The notes: generated by a model not told the origin, from the sequence alone. 64,000 nucleotides of DNA from an uncultured Paracoccaceae bacterium (GCA_947502145.1 CANMYO010000004.1:124001-188000), one strand, 5' to 3'; counted from the stretch's first letter, positions 45,254 to 53,857 are shown. Numbers and translations: made by a program.

Positions 45254-46602
45254 GCTGGACAAAACAGATTCCAAAGGCCGCGTTGACCTATCTGGAACAG
45301 AACCGGCTGGATGAGGTCGAATGCCTGATCCCCGATCTGCCCGGCATTGCAAGGGGCAAGGCAGTGCCCGCAGCCAAATGGGAAAAACAGACGCATTTCC
45401 ATCTGCCCAATTCGATCTTTTTCCAGACGATCACCGGAGATTGGGGCGAAGCGGCCGCGCCTGACGGGTTTCTGGAACCAGACATGATCTTGCGGCCCGA
45501 TCTGGCCACCACAACGGCAGCACCCTGGGCCAGCGATGGTACATTGCAGGTTATTCACGACGCCTTTGATCAGAAGGGAGATCCGATCGCTGCCAGCCCG
45601 CGCAATGTGCTCAAGCGGGTCTGCGCCCTTTATGCGGACGAAGGCTGGACCCCTGTAGTCGCGCCGGAGATGGAGTTCTATCTGGTGGCCCGCAACGTTG
45701 ACCCAGCCAAGGAGATCGTGCCGATGGTGGGGCGCACCGGGCGGCCCGCTGCCGGGCGGCAGGCCTATTCGATGACGGCGGTGGATGATTACGGCCCGGT
45801 GATCGACGACATCTATGAATTTGCCGAGATTCAAGGCTTTGAGATTGATGGCATCACCCAGGAGGGCGGCGCGGGTCAGCTTGAGATCAACCTGCTGCAT
45901 GGTGATCCGGTCGCGCTGGCCGATCAGGTATTCTATTTCAAACGTCTGCTGCGCGAGGCGGCGCTGCGGCACAATTGTTTTGCCACCTTCATGGCCAAGC
46001 CGATCGAGGGCGAACCCGGCAGCGCGATGCATGTGCACCATTCGGTTCTGGACGCCAAGGGGCGCAATATCTTCACCGGCCCACAAGGGGGTGAGACCGA
46101 CGCCTTTTTTCACTTCATCGGCGGCTTGCAGGAACATATGCCCAGTGTGATTGCGATGATCGCGCCCTATGTGAACAGTTTCCGCCGCTATGTGCGCGAT
46201 CATGCGGCCCCGATCAATCTCGAATGGGGGCGCGACAATCGCACGACGGGCATTCGTGTCCCGCTGTCTGACCCTGCTGCGCGGCGGGTGGAAAACCGGC
46301 TGGCCGGGATGGATTGCAATCCCTATCTCTGCATCGCCGCCTCATTGGCGTGCGGCTATCTGGGCATGAAGAATGAAATCCGCCCCGACAAGCGCTGGCG
46401 CGGCGATGCTTACGAATCCGAGGATGAAATCCCGCAAGGGCTTTATGCCGCGCTGGAGCTGTTTGACGCCGCCAAAGAGATGCACAGTGTGTTGGGACCG
46501 GAATTTGCGCGGGTCTATTCCATTGTGAAGCGAGCCGAGTACAATGAGTTCCTACAAGTTATTAGCCCTTGGGAGCGAGAGCATCTCTTGCTGAATGTGT
46601 GA
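45250..46602 (+). CDS. Glutamine synthetase-family ligase, PuuA-like
   Basis: A 450-residue ATP-dependent ligase of the GS fold. The N-terminal beta-grasp (DEVECLIPDLPGIARGKAVP) leads to the catalytic domain with metal-binding APEMEFYLV, GGAGQLEINLLHGDP and the His-containing AMHVHHSVLD. The truncated substrate region and the neighbours fit gamma-glutamylpolyamine synthetases rather than a true GlnA. It would conjugate glutamate to an amine taken up by the adjacent ABC system. The start ATG overlaps the upstream stop (ATGA), and its own stop overlaps the next small gene (TGATG). Confidence 0.88.
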   Translation: MSWTKQIPKAALTYLEQNRLDEVECLIPDLPGIARGKAVPAAKWEKQTHFHLPNSIFFQTITGDWGEAAAPDGFLEPDMILRPDLATTTAAPWASDGTLQVIHDAFDQKGDPIAASPRNVLKRVCALYADEGWTPVVAPEMEFYLVARNVDPAKEIVPMVGRTGRPAAGRQAYSMTAVDDYGPVIDDIYEFAEIQGFEIDGITQEGGAGQLEINLLHGDPVALADQVFYFKRLLREAALRHNCFATFMAKPIEGEPGSAMHVHHSVLDAKGRNIFTGPQGGETDAFFHFIGGLQEHMPSVIAMIAPYVNSFRRYVRDHAAPINLEWGRDNRTTGIRVPLSDPAARRVENRLAGMDCNPYLCIAASLACGYLGMKNEIRPDKRWRGDAYESEDEIPQGLYAALELFDAAKEMHSVLGPEFARVYSIVKRAEYNEFLQVISPWEREHLLLNV

Positions 46603-46751
46603 TGAACAAGACAGTGACCTTCTGGATAGCGATGATCCTTGCCGCCGTGGTGGCCTGGTTTGGTCTGCGGATGTTTGTGCAATCCGTGAGCGAGGGCGTG
46701 ACCGGTGAGACATCGCAGATCGCAGCGCCACAGCATGATGCCGCGGCCTAG
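46602..46751 (+). CDS. 49-residue single-helix membrane protein
   Basis: A tiny gene whose ATG overlaps the stop of the GS-like ligase (TGATG). The product starts MNKTVTFW, has one transmembrane helix (WIAMILAAVVAWFGLRMFV) and a short polar tail with Thr/Gln/His. I do not recognise the family. Tight coupling and position between ligase and oxidase genes argue that it is real and expressed with the pathway; it may tether an enzyme to the membrane. It is easily missed by automatic annotation. Confidence 0.6.
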   Translation: MNKTVTFWIAMILAAVVAWFGLRMFVQSVSEGVTGETSQIAAPQHDAAA

Positions 46752-46771
46752 CGGGTGACGGGCCCCTGCCC

Positions 46772-48076
46772 ATGAACCCACTTTATCGCAATGATGACCG
46801 TGGTCGGTTTCCCGACAGCTGGTATGCCGCAACAACGGATATTCCGCAGCAGCGCCCGGCGTTGCGCGGCGCGGTGCGGGCAGATGTCTGCATTGTTGGT
46901 GCTGGATATACCGGGCTGACGGCGGCGCGGGTGCTGTCCGAGCGGGGCTTTCGCGTTGTCGTGCTAGAGGCGCATCGCGCCGGGTTCGGGGCCTCTGGCC
47001 GGAACGGCGGGCAAGTCGGCAGCGGCACCAACTGGGGACAAGAGGCGCTGGCAGAGAAGATCGGCGACGGCCCTGCCCGCGCGATCTGGGAGCTTTGCGA
47101 GACCGCCAAGGGTGACCTGCGCAGCTTTGTTGACAAATATGCGCCGGAGGCCCGCTATCGTCCCGGTGTGGCATTTGGAGTCTATCGCCCGGCCGAGGTC
47201 TCCAAGCTGCTGAAAGAGATCGACTATCTGGACCGGTCTTATGGCTATCACACGATAACGCCGCTGGATCGTGTCGCATTTGCCGATATTGTGCGCAGCC
47301 CGGTCTATGCCGGCGGGCAGCTTGACATGGGGGCCGGGCATTTGCATCCGCTGCGCTATGTGATGGCGCTGGCCAAGGCGGCGGAACAGGCCGGGGTGGT
47401 GATCCACGAGGGGTCAGAGGTGCACCGGATTGACACAAGTGCCCCAGCCAAGGTGCAGACCGGGCGCGGTCATGTACTGGCGGATCACGTGATCCTGGCG
47501 GGGAACGGCTATTTGCCGGGCCTTGCGCGCAAGGTGGCGGCGCGGGTGATGCCGATCAATTCGTTCATCTGCGCGACAGAGCCGCTTGGCCCGCGCGCAG
47601 CGGAGGTTCTGAGCCGGGATATTGCCGTGGCGGACAGCCGGTTCGTGGTCAACTATTTCCGCCTGAGCGAGGACAAGCGGCTGCTGTTTGGCGGGCGCGA
47701 AAGCTATGCGCTGGCCTATCCGCGCAATATCGCGCCCCCGCTGATCAAGCGGATGCAGACCGTGTTTCCGCAACTGGCGGGCGTTGGCGTCAGCCATGTC
47801 TGGGGCGGCACCCTGGGGATCACGATGTCACGCCTGCCCGCATTGCAGCGGGTGGCACCCCACATTCTGTCAGGGGCCGGATTTTCGGGTCATGGGCTGG
47901 CCCTGTCGGGGTTTGCCGGGCGAATCATGGCTGAAGCGATTGCCGGCCAGGCGGAACGCTTTGATCTGATGGCCAACTTGCCTGTGCCCCGGTTTCCCGG
48001 TGGTGGTGCCCTGCGGGCGCCGCTGCTGGCCACGGCGATGACCTGGTATGCCCTGCGCGACCGGTTGGGGATCTGA
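46772..48076 (+). CDS. FAD-dependent amine oxidoreductase, PuuB-like
   Basis: A 434-residue DAO-fold flavoenzyme. The FAD motif VGAGYTGLTAARVL is near residue 35, followed by EAHRAGFGASGRNGGQVGSG, a segment shared by gamma-glutamylputrescine oxidases. The C-terminal FAD contacts (SGAGFSGHGLALSGFAG) are intact. In the Puu pathway it oxidises the gamma-glutamylated amine to an aldehyde. It lies 20 bases after the small membrane gene and ends the operon. A PuuC-type aldehyde dehydrogenase is not present here and would have to come from elsewhere. Confidence 0.88.
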   Translation: MNPLYRNDDRGRFPDSWYAATTDIPQQRPALRGAVRADVCIVGAGYTGLTAARVLSERGFRVVVLEAHRAGFGASGRNGGQVGSGTNWGQEALAEKIGDGPARAIWELCETAKGDLRSFVDKYAPEARYRPGVAFGVYRPAEVSKLLKEIDYLDRSYGYHTITPLDRVAFADIVRSPVYAGGQLDMGAGHLHPLRYVMALAKAAEQAGVVIHEGSEVHRIDTSAPAKVQTGRGHVLADHVILAGNGYLPGLARKVAARVMPINSFICATEPLGPRAAEVLSRDIAVADSRFVVNYFRLSEDKRLLFGGRESYALAYPRNIAPPLIKRMQTVFPQLAGVGVSHVWGGTLGITMSRLPALQRVAPHILSGAGFSGHGLALSGFAGRIMAEAIAGQAERFDLMANLPVPRFPGGGALRAPLLATAMTWYALRDRLGI

Positions 48077-48157
48077 CCCCGGATTTCCCCGCCTGCGCCG
48101 CATTCCGACCACAAAATCCTGCTTATTGTTTCGCAAACCGATCCAAAGAGGCGCGAC

Positions 48158-49108
48158 ATGCACACACCTGCCAATCTGGCCCGCCCAGCCCTGCTGCCCG
48201 GCGAATTAATCCTGCTGGCGCTGACTGCCTGCGTGGCGATTGCCGCCATTCTGTCGAGCGTGCTTGGCGGGCAGGCCGTTGACTGGCAAGCCTTTGCGCC
48301 GCCGATGCTGGGGGGTATGGCGCTGATCCTGGTTGGGGCATACGTGCGGCAACGGCGCGGCATGGAGCGGTTGGCGCTGCTGCTGATCGGCGTATCGATC
48401 TACCTGACATTTGGGGCCTTTATCGCCATCTTTGTCTTTATGTTCTTTCCGATCACCGGCACGCCGGTGGACGCGGCATTGATGCGGGTGGACGCGCTGA
48501 TTGGCTATTCCTGGCCCGATGCGGTGCGCGCTGTCGCGGCGGTCCCCTATCTTGGGGCCGCGCTTGCCTTTGTCTACAACAGCTCACTCTGGCAGCTTTT
48601 GGGGGTCATTGCGGTGCTGGCGATGTTGCGACGCGAGGTCGCGTTGCACCGGTTCCTGCTGACCGGAGCGCTGGCTCTGGTGGCGACGCTTTCGGTCTGG
48701 ACCATTGCGCCAAGCTTTGGGCCCGCCGCCTATCACGATTTGGGCCCCGAGATCGAAGCGGCTGTCGGCCTTGTCGTCGATGCGCAATATGGTGCGCTAT
48801 TGATGGAACTGGCTGCCAATGGCGTTGCGATCATCACGCCGGAAACGATCGTCGGTTCAATCGCCTTTCCGTCCTATCATACGGTGATGATGTGCCTTGT
48901 GGTCTGGTTCTGCCGCCGCACGCCGCTGTTCTGGCCGGTCCTGTTGTTCAACCTGCCCATGGTGCCGGCAATCCTGATCCATGGCGGGCATCACGCCTTT
49001 GACATGATCGGTGGATTTGCGATCTTCGTGATCTGTCTATCGCTGACCCAAAAGGTCGTGAACCCCTTGCATCATCAGCCGACATTCCGACACCGGTCGC
49101 CTGTCTGA
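48158..49108 (+). CDS. PAP2-superfamily membrane phosphatase-like protein
   Basis: A 316-residue membrane protein with about seven helices. PAP2_3 signatures appear late: FPSYHTVMM (motif 2 His) and HGGHHAFDMIGG (motif 3 His and Asp), as in inositol-phosphorylceramide-synthase-like proteins. It may exchange or remove lipid head groups on the periplasmic side of the membrane. Motif 1, normally KxxxxxxRP, is not evident, so activity is uncertain. It is separate from the puuB-like gene (81 bases) and convergent with phaR. Confidence 0.75.
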   Translation: MHTPANLARPALLPGELILLALTACVAIAAILSSVLGGQAVDWQAFAPPMLGGMALILVGAYVRQRRGMERLALLLIGVSIYLTFGAFIAIFVFMFFPITGTPVDAALMRVDALIGYSWPDAVRAVAAVPYLGAALAFVYNSSLWQLLGVIAVLAMLRREVALHRFLLTGALALVATLSVWTIAPSFGPAAYHDLGPEIEAAVGLVVDAQYGALLMELAANGVAIITPETIVGSIAFPSYHTVMMCLVVWFCRRTPLFWPVLLFNLPMVPAILIHGGHHAFDMIGGFAIFVICLSLTQKVVNPLHHQPTFRHRSPV

Positions 49109-49162
49109 GCCACCGGCTGCGCCGCCCGTGAGAGGCAAAAGTCTGGACGGATTCGCCGGGGT

Positions 49163-49720
49163 CTATTTGCCCATCTTGGACAATTTGTCCTGCATCGCCT
49201 TGAGCTGGGCCTTGATGTCATCAAGATCGCCGGTGTCTTGCTCGGCCGGTTCCTGGCCGGGCATGGTGGTGCCACCTGCGCCCATCATGCCGCCGGTCAT
49301 CGCCTGAAAGAACGCCTCTTGCTGCGCGCGCATTGCCTCAAAACCCGGCATGGCTGACATCGGATTGGCCTTTGTCATGTTTTCCATCGCCTTGGACTGG
49401 CCTTCGCGCAGCATCTCAAAGCTGGCTTGCAGGAATTGCGGCACAACGCTGGCGGCCTGGGTGGTGTAGCTGCGTACAAGGTCGGTCAGAATATCGGTGC
49501 CCAACACGCTTTCCCCGCGGCTTTCGTGTTCTGCAATGATCTGAAGCAGATACTGCCGCGTCAGGTCGTCCCCTGATTTGAGGTCAACGATCTGCACTTC
49601 GCGCCCATCGCGAATGAAAGCTGCGATATCTTCCAGCGTCACGTAGTCACTGGTCTCAGTATTATAAAGCCGCCGGCTGGCGTATCGCTTAATCAAAAGC
49701 GGTGTGTCGGTCTTTGCCAC
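49163..49720 (-). CDS. phaR: Polyhydroxyalkanoate synthesis repressor
   Basis: A 185-residue DNA- and PHA-binding repressor. The N-terminal PHB_acc_N domain is unmistakable (LIKRYASRRLYNTETSDYV, TLEDIAAFI), followed by the PHB_acc domain and a Met/Gln-rich tail. PhaR represses phasin and depolymerase genes until it binds nascent polymer. GTG at 49720 is preferred because GGAGGGA lies six bases upstream; an ATG at 49741 would place that ribosome-binding site inside the gene. It is last in the phaC-phaP-phaR series, after a terminator, so it may have its own promoter. Confidence 0.94.
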   Translation of the reverse strand: MAKTDTPLLIKRYASRRLYNTETSDYVTLEDIAAFIRDGREVQIVDLKSGDDLTRQYLLQIIAEHESRGESVLGTDILTDLVRSYTTQAASVVPQFLQASFEMLREGQSKAMENMTKANPMSAMPGFEAMRAQQEAFFQAMTGGMMGAGGTTMPGQEPAEQDTGDLDDIKAQLKAMQDKLSKMGK

Positions 49721-49833
49721 GGCCCGTCCCTCCCAAGACATGTTGCGGTGCAGAGAAGCCTAAGCGGCGTTGCAGCAAAAAGAAAGCCATTGATGCGTCG
49801 GATAGCACCGGTAACCGAGAATACTGCGTTGCA

Positions 49834-49869
49834 GAAACAGAAAAGGGCGCACCATTGACGGTACGCCCT
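49834..49869 (-). terminator. Rho-independent terminator after the phasin gene
   Basis: On the minus strand, AGGGCGTACC pairs with 49844-49853 across a six-base loop (one internal mismatch) and is followed by TTTCTGTTTC. It lies about 40 bases after the phasin stop and limits read-through into phaR. Confidence 0.78.
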
Positions 49870-49909
49870 GTCTGTGTGAACCGACCCGGAGAGGCGGGTC
49901 AGCCCAAAA

Positions 49910-50353
49910 TTACTTTGCAGTTGCCTTCTTGGCAGCAGCAGTCATTTCGTCAGTCGCTTTTTTCGCAGCTTTGGTCAGATCCTCGGATGCGTCCTTGCCA
50001 GCGGCCATCATCAGTTCCAGTGTCTGGGACTGGACAGCTTTTGCGATTTCAGCAAATGCGGCCATGTGCTCAGCAGCAGCTTCTGCAGATGTCGATGCGA
50101 AGTCGGTCATGGACTTTGCATAATCAGCAGGCTCTGCCTTTGCTTTGGACAGTTCTTCGATTTTCTTCAGCGTGTCAGCGGCCCACTTTGCGGAGAGTTC
50201 AGTGGATTTCTGTGCTGCATCGATAGAAACGCCGGACAGTTTTTCCGCCAGAGTTGTCTGAGACTTGAACGCCTCTTCAACTGCTTTGGTGTCAACAGGG
50301 AACGCGCCGAGCATGTCTTTGAACACAGCGGTGAAGTCTTGAGTCTTAGCCAT
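49910..50353 (-). CDS. phaP: Phasin
   Basis: A 147-residue amphipathic alpha-helical protein that coats PHA granules. It is rich in Ala, Lys and Glu and ends in a lysine/alanine tail (KKATDEMTAAAKKATAK), matching phasin-2 family members. There is no signal peptide. It lies between phaC and phaR. A strong promoter (TTGAAA-17-TATATC) with candidate PhaR sites is directly upstream, and a rho-independent terminator follows, so it can be highly expressed on its own when polymer titrates PhaR. Confidence 0.92.
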   Translation of the reverse strand: MAKTQDFTAVFKDMLGAFPVDTKAVEEAFKSQTTLAEKLSGVSIDAAQKSTELSAKWAADTLKKIEELSKAKAEPADYAKSMTDFASTSAEAAAEHMAAFAEIAKAVQSQTLELMMAAGKDASEDLTKAAKKATDEMTAAAKKATAK

Positions 50354-50420
50354 TGTCGTAGCCTTTCAGGTTCTGTTTCGGGTGCGGCGTGCCTGCCGCG
50401 TTTTCAAATTCTGTGACAGA

Positions 50421-50489
50421 GATATACATGCCGCGCCGCAGCATTTCAAGGTTTTTCTGCATTGCAGCACGAATTTTTTTGCACGTGCA
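50421..50489 (-). promoter_or_regulatory. phaP promoter with candidate PhaR operators
   Basis: On the minus strand: -35 TTGAAA (complement of 50444-50449), a 17-base spacer and -10 TATATC (complement of 50421-50426). The spacer contains TGCCGC-GCC-GCAGCA (50429-50443). Two more palindromes lie just upstream: CTGC-ATT-GCAG (50457-50467) and TGCACGTGCA (50480-50489). PhaR of related bacteria binds TGC-rich dyads of the CTGC-N3-GCAG type, so these are likely operators. Confidence 0.65.
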
Positions 50490-50561
50490 TAAAGTGCTGA
50501 AAAACCTGTATTTAATGGGATATGTTAATCAATTATTAACACTTTTGCGGGCCGATATTCG

Positions 50562-50584
50562 AAAAAATGCTGCACTGCAGCATT
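50562..50584 (-). terminator. Terminator after phaC, itself a TGC/GCA palindrome
   Basis: AATGCTGCA-G-TGCAGCATT on the minus strand, a perfect inverted repeat at 50566-50584 followed by TTTT, 23 bases past the phaC stop. It fits an intrinsic terminator, and its core TGCTGCA-N-TGCAGCA also resembles the PhaR dyads closer to phaP. Confidence 0.65.
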
Positions 50585-50606
50585 ACAGATTCGCCGCTGT
50601 GAGGCC

Positions 50607-52403
50607 CTATTGCGATTTCACGTAACGGCCCGGTGCAGGCTCCAGGACGGGGTGTTTCGGACCGCCGGGCGCGCGCGCGGGCACCTGTTTGCCGGATTTC
50701 TTGGACAGCCATTTTTCCCACAGCGGCCACCAGGAGCCTTCGTGCTGGTCGGCGTCCGACAGCCAGTCGTCCGGTGTCAGGCCCAGATCCGGGTTGGTCC
50801 AATGGCCGTATTTATTCTTGCTGGGCGGATTGACGATTCCGGCGATATGGCCAGAGCCGGCCAGAATGAAGGTCTTGTCCTTTGATCCCATCTTCTGCAC
50901 GCCGCGGTAACTGCTTTTCCAAGCGGCGATATGGTCGGTTTCGCAGGCGATGGCACAGATTGGTACGTCAACGTCCGAGATGTGCACCGTGGTCCCCGCA
51001 ACCTTGAAGCCGACGGTGGCAAATTCATCGTTCTGGCACAGCCCGCGCAGGTATTCGATTGCCATGGTCGCGGGCAGATTGGTGCCGTCGCCGTTCCAGT
51101 AAAGCAGATCAAACGCGGGCGGAGCCTGCCCCATCATGTAGCTTTTGATCGCCGGGCCGTAGATCAGGTCGTTGGAGCGCAGGAAGCTGAAGGTGCGCGA
51201 CATGTAGAATTTATCCAGCACGCCTGCTTCCGTGGCTTCGGCCTCGATCCCGTCGACAAAGTCATCATCAAGAAAGACGCCCACCTCGCCCCGGTCCGAG
51301 AAGTCGGTGAGCGTGGTAAAGAATGTGGTCGAATTGACGGATTTGTCGCCGCGCTGCTTCATCAGCGCCAGCGTCAGGGACATCGTGGTTCCGGCAATAC
51401 AATAGCCGATGGTGTTGATTTTCCGAACGCCGCAGATGTCTTTGACCTGCGCGATTGCGGTCAGGTAGCCGTCTTCGATGTAGTCGGTCATCCCGGTGTC
51501 GCGATAGCTGGCATCCGGGTTCACCCAGGACACGACAAACAGGGTATATCCCTGATCGACGATCCATTTGATCAGGCTGTTCTGCGGTTTGAGGTCAAGA
51601 ATATAGAATCGATTGATCCAGGGCGGAAAGATCAGCAGCGGCGTAGTATGCACCGTTTCGGTGCTGGGCGCGTATTGGATCAATTCGAACAGGTGATTGC
51701 GGTAGACCACGCTGCCTTCGGTCGTGGCAAGGTTTTCGCCCACGTCAAAAGCATCCTTGTCGGCCAGTGTCACCACCAGATCGCCGTTGTTCGCCTCAAG
51801 ATCGCGGACCAGGTTTTCAAGCCCTTTGACCAGGCTTTCGCCATCGGTTTCCGCCGCCAGGGCGAGTGCCTCTGGATTTGTGGCAAGGAAATTCGTCGGG
51901 CTGAACAGGTCAACAATCTGCTGGCTGAAGTATTCCAACCGCCTCTTGTCGTCCGGTTCAAGAGTTTCGACCTCGCTGACGGCCTGTTTCACCGCTGCGG
52001 CATTGATCATGTATTGCTGCTTGATAAAGTTGAAATAGGGGTTGGTTTCCCACATTTCATTGGCAAAGCGGCGGTCGGTCGGGGTGGGATCAGCGGGGGC
52101 TTTCAGCTGACCCTGGGCCAAAAGATGCTGTGCCTCGACAAAATGTTTCACCGATTTTGACCAATAGCCCATCTGATGTTCAATCAGCTTGGCGGGGTTG
52201 TTCATCATATCGGTCCAATAGGCCCCGGCGGCCTTGGCATAAAGTTCCTGGCTGGGCCCCTGCAAGGATGACGGCACGTTTCGCCCCTGCGACATGGCCC
52301 CCAACAATCGTTGCGTCAGCACCTCGACCCGCGCTAGATTTGCTTCGAGAACGGCCAGATTTTTACCAGATGTTGCGTCATCTTTGACATCATTGCTTGT
52401 CAT
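50607..52403 (-). CDS. phaC: Class I polyhydroxyalkanoate synthase
   Basis: A 598-residue enzyme that polymerises 3-hydroxyacyl-CoA into PHA granules. The lipase-like box holds the nucleophile C335 in GYCIAGTTM. The catalytic Asp is in ACETDHIAAW and the His in LAGSGHIAG. The N-terminal PhaC_N domain (KLIEHQMGYWSKSVKHFVEA) and length fit class I synthases. AGGA lies before the ATG. It is divergent from phaZ with only 69 bases between, and followed by a terminator before phaP. Confidence 0.96.
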   Translation of the reverse strand: MTSNDVKDDATSGKNLAVLEANLARVEVLTQRLLGAMSQGRNVPSSLQGPSQELYAKAAGAYWTDMMNNPAKLIEHQMGYWSKSVKHFVEAQHLLAQGQLKAPADPTPTDRRFANEMWETNPYFNFIKQQYMINAAAVKQAVSEVETLEPDDKRRLEYFSQQIVDLFSPTNFLATNPEALALAAETDGESLVKGLENLVRDLEANNGDLVVTLADKDAFDVGENLATTEGSVVYRNHLFELIQYAPSTETVHTTPLLIFPPWINRFYILDLKPQNSLIKWIVDQGYTLFVVSWVNPDASYRDTGMTDYIEDGYLTAIAQVKDICGVRKINTIGYCIAGTTMSLTLALMKQRGDKSVNSTTFFTTLTDFSDRGEVGVFLDDDFVDGIEAEATEAGVLDKFYMSRTFSFLRSNDLIYGPAIKSYMMGQAPPAFDLLYWNGDGTNLPATMAIEYLRGLCQNDEFATVGFKVAGTTVHISDVDVPICAIACETDHIAAWKSSYRGVQKMGSKDKTFILAGSGHIAGIVNPPSKNKYGHWTNPDLGLTPDDWLSDADQHEGSWWPLWEKWLSKKSGKQVPARAPGGPKHPVLEPAPGRYVKSQ

Positions 52404-52454
52404 ACCAAAATCCTATGCCTATTTTGCATGTGCAGCATTGCTTTTGCAGTGCAA
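52397..52454 (+). promoter_or_regulatory. phaZ promoter overlapped by TGC/GCA palindromes
   Basis: TTGTCA (52397-52402), a 17-base spacer and TATTTT (52420-52425) form a good sigma-70 promoter directed at phaZ. The expected start point falls within TGCATGTGCA (52425-52434), and a second dyad TTGCA-G-TGCAA (52444-52454) lies just downstream. This position would let PhaR block phaZ and perhaps the divergent phaC. The -35 lies inside the phaC coding start. Confidence 0.55.
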
Positions 52455-52472
52455 CATCAGGAGCGTTCTTTC

Positions 52473-53765
52473 ATGAAGTATATGTTGACCTATGACTTGA
52501 TGGAAGGTGCACGCAATACCAATCAGTGGCTGGGTGCTACCGCACGGGCGTTTGCAAGCGCCCCGGCGATGTCCTACATGGCCAATCCGGCGATGGACTG
52601 GCTGCGGGCCTGGGGCGAAGTGACCGAACGGACCTTTGCCCGTATGGTGGTAAAACCGGATTGGAACATTCCGACGATTTCGATGGCGGACGGGCAGGAC
52701 CATTTGGTGCAGGTCGAGACCGTTGTCACCGGCGCGTTTGGTGATCTGATACATTTCAACGTGGTTGGGCGCGAACCGCAGGCGCGTCGCATCATGATGG
52801 TTGCGCCGATGTCGGGGCATTATGCCACGCTTTTGCGCAAAACCGTGATCAGCCTGCTGCCGGATGCGGATGTTTATGTGACCGACTGGCACAACGCGCG
52901 GGATATCCCGGTCAGCGAAGGCAAGTTCGACGTTGAGGATTATACCCTCTACCTCGTGGATTTCATGAAGGCGCTGGGGTCGGATATTCACGTCATCGCC
53001 ATTTGCCAGCCGGCCCCGCTGGCGCTGGCCGCGACGGCCTATCTTGCAGAGGAAGACCCAAAGGCACAGCCGCGCAGTCTGACCCTGATCGGCGGGCCGA
53101 TCGACCCCGAGGCGAATCACACCGAGGTGACCGACTTTGGCCGGTCTGTCACCATGGGGCAGCTGGAACAGACAATGCTGCAGCGGGTCGGGTTCAAGTA
53201 TCGGGGCGTCGGGCGGATGGTCTACCCCGGCCTTTTGCAGCTGGCTTCGTTCATTTCGATGAATGGCGAAATGCACGCCAGTTCGTTCCGTGATGAAATC
53301 ATCCGTGTCGCCAAGGGCGAAGCCTCTGAGCATGATCGTCACAATGTCTTTTACGACGAATACCTTGCGGTCATGGATATGACGGCAGAATTCTATCTGT
53401 CCACGGTAGAGCGGGTCTTTAAGAACCGCGAAATTGCCCGGAACGAATTTGTCGTGGCCGGTCGCAAGGTGGACTTTGGCAAGATCACCACGGTGGCCGT
53501 GAAAACGGTTGAGGGTGAAAACGATGACATTTCCGCGCCCGGTCAGTGCAAGGCCGCCCTGCCCCTGCTGACGGGTCTGCCGGACAGCAAGAAGGCCTTT
53601 CACGTCGAACCCGGCGCAGGCCATTACGGCATTTTTGCCGGGGGCAAGTGGCGCCGCAACATCCGGCCATTGGTGCTTGATTTCATTGACGACAACGCTG
53701 GTCGCAGTGAAACGCCGAAGCGGGGCGCACCGAAACGCAGCGCAAAGGTCGTCGCGCTGAAATAG
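52473..53765 (+). CDS. phaZ: Intracellular PHA depolymerase
   Basis: A 430-residue enzyme that mobilises stored polyhydroxybutyrate. It matches the intracellular depolymerase family whose nucleophile is cysteine rather than serine (HVIAICQPAPLALA). The C-terminal GAGHYGIFAGGKWRRN carries the catalytic His, and VTDWHNARDIP is conserved. There is no signal peptide. The frame is open upstream, but ATG at 52473 follows CAGGAG and gives the family start (MKYMLTYDLMEGARN). Divergent from phaC. The Lys/Arg-rich tail may aid granule binding. Confidence 0.95.
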   Translation: MKYMLTYDLMEGARNTNQWLGATARAFASAPAMSYMANPAMDWLRAWGEVTERTFARMVVKPDWNIPTISMADGQDHLVQVETVVTGAFGDLIHFNVVGREPQARRIMMVAPMSGHYATLLRKTVISLLPDADVYVTDWHNARDIPVSEGKFDVEDYTLYLVDFMKALGSDIHVIAICQPAPLALAATAYLAEEDPKAQPRSLTLIGGPIDPEANHTEVTDFGRSVTMGQLEQTMLQRVGFKYRGVGRMVYPGLLQLASFISMNGEMHASSFRDEIIRVAKGEASEHDRHNVFYDEYLAVMDMTAEFYLSTVERVFKNREIARNEFVVAGRKVDFGKITTVAVKTVEGENDDISAPGQCKAALPLLTGLPDSKKAFHVEPGAGHYGIFAGGKWRRNIRPLVLDFIDDNAGRSETPKRGAPKRSAKVVALK

Positions 53766-53857
53766 CGCGCGGCCGGGGTTAATTTCTCTGCCCTGACTTC
53801 ACATTTCGTGTTAACGTTTTGCCACTTCGCCAGCTTGGCGCAGCATGTGAGGAGTCG

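Noticed and set aside
50931-52160. A 409-codon open frame on the plus strand
   Set aside because: Antisense to phaC, whose catalytic motifs are intact. GC-rich codons leave few stops on the opposite strand.
52419-53624. A 401-codon open frame on the minus strand
   Set aside because: Antisense to phaZ and runs across the phaC-phaZ promoter; no protein-like features.
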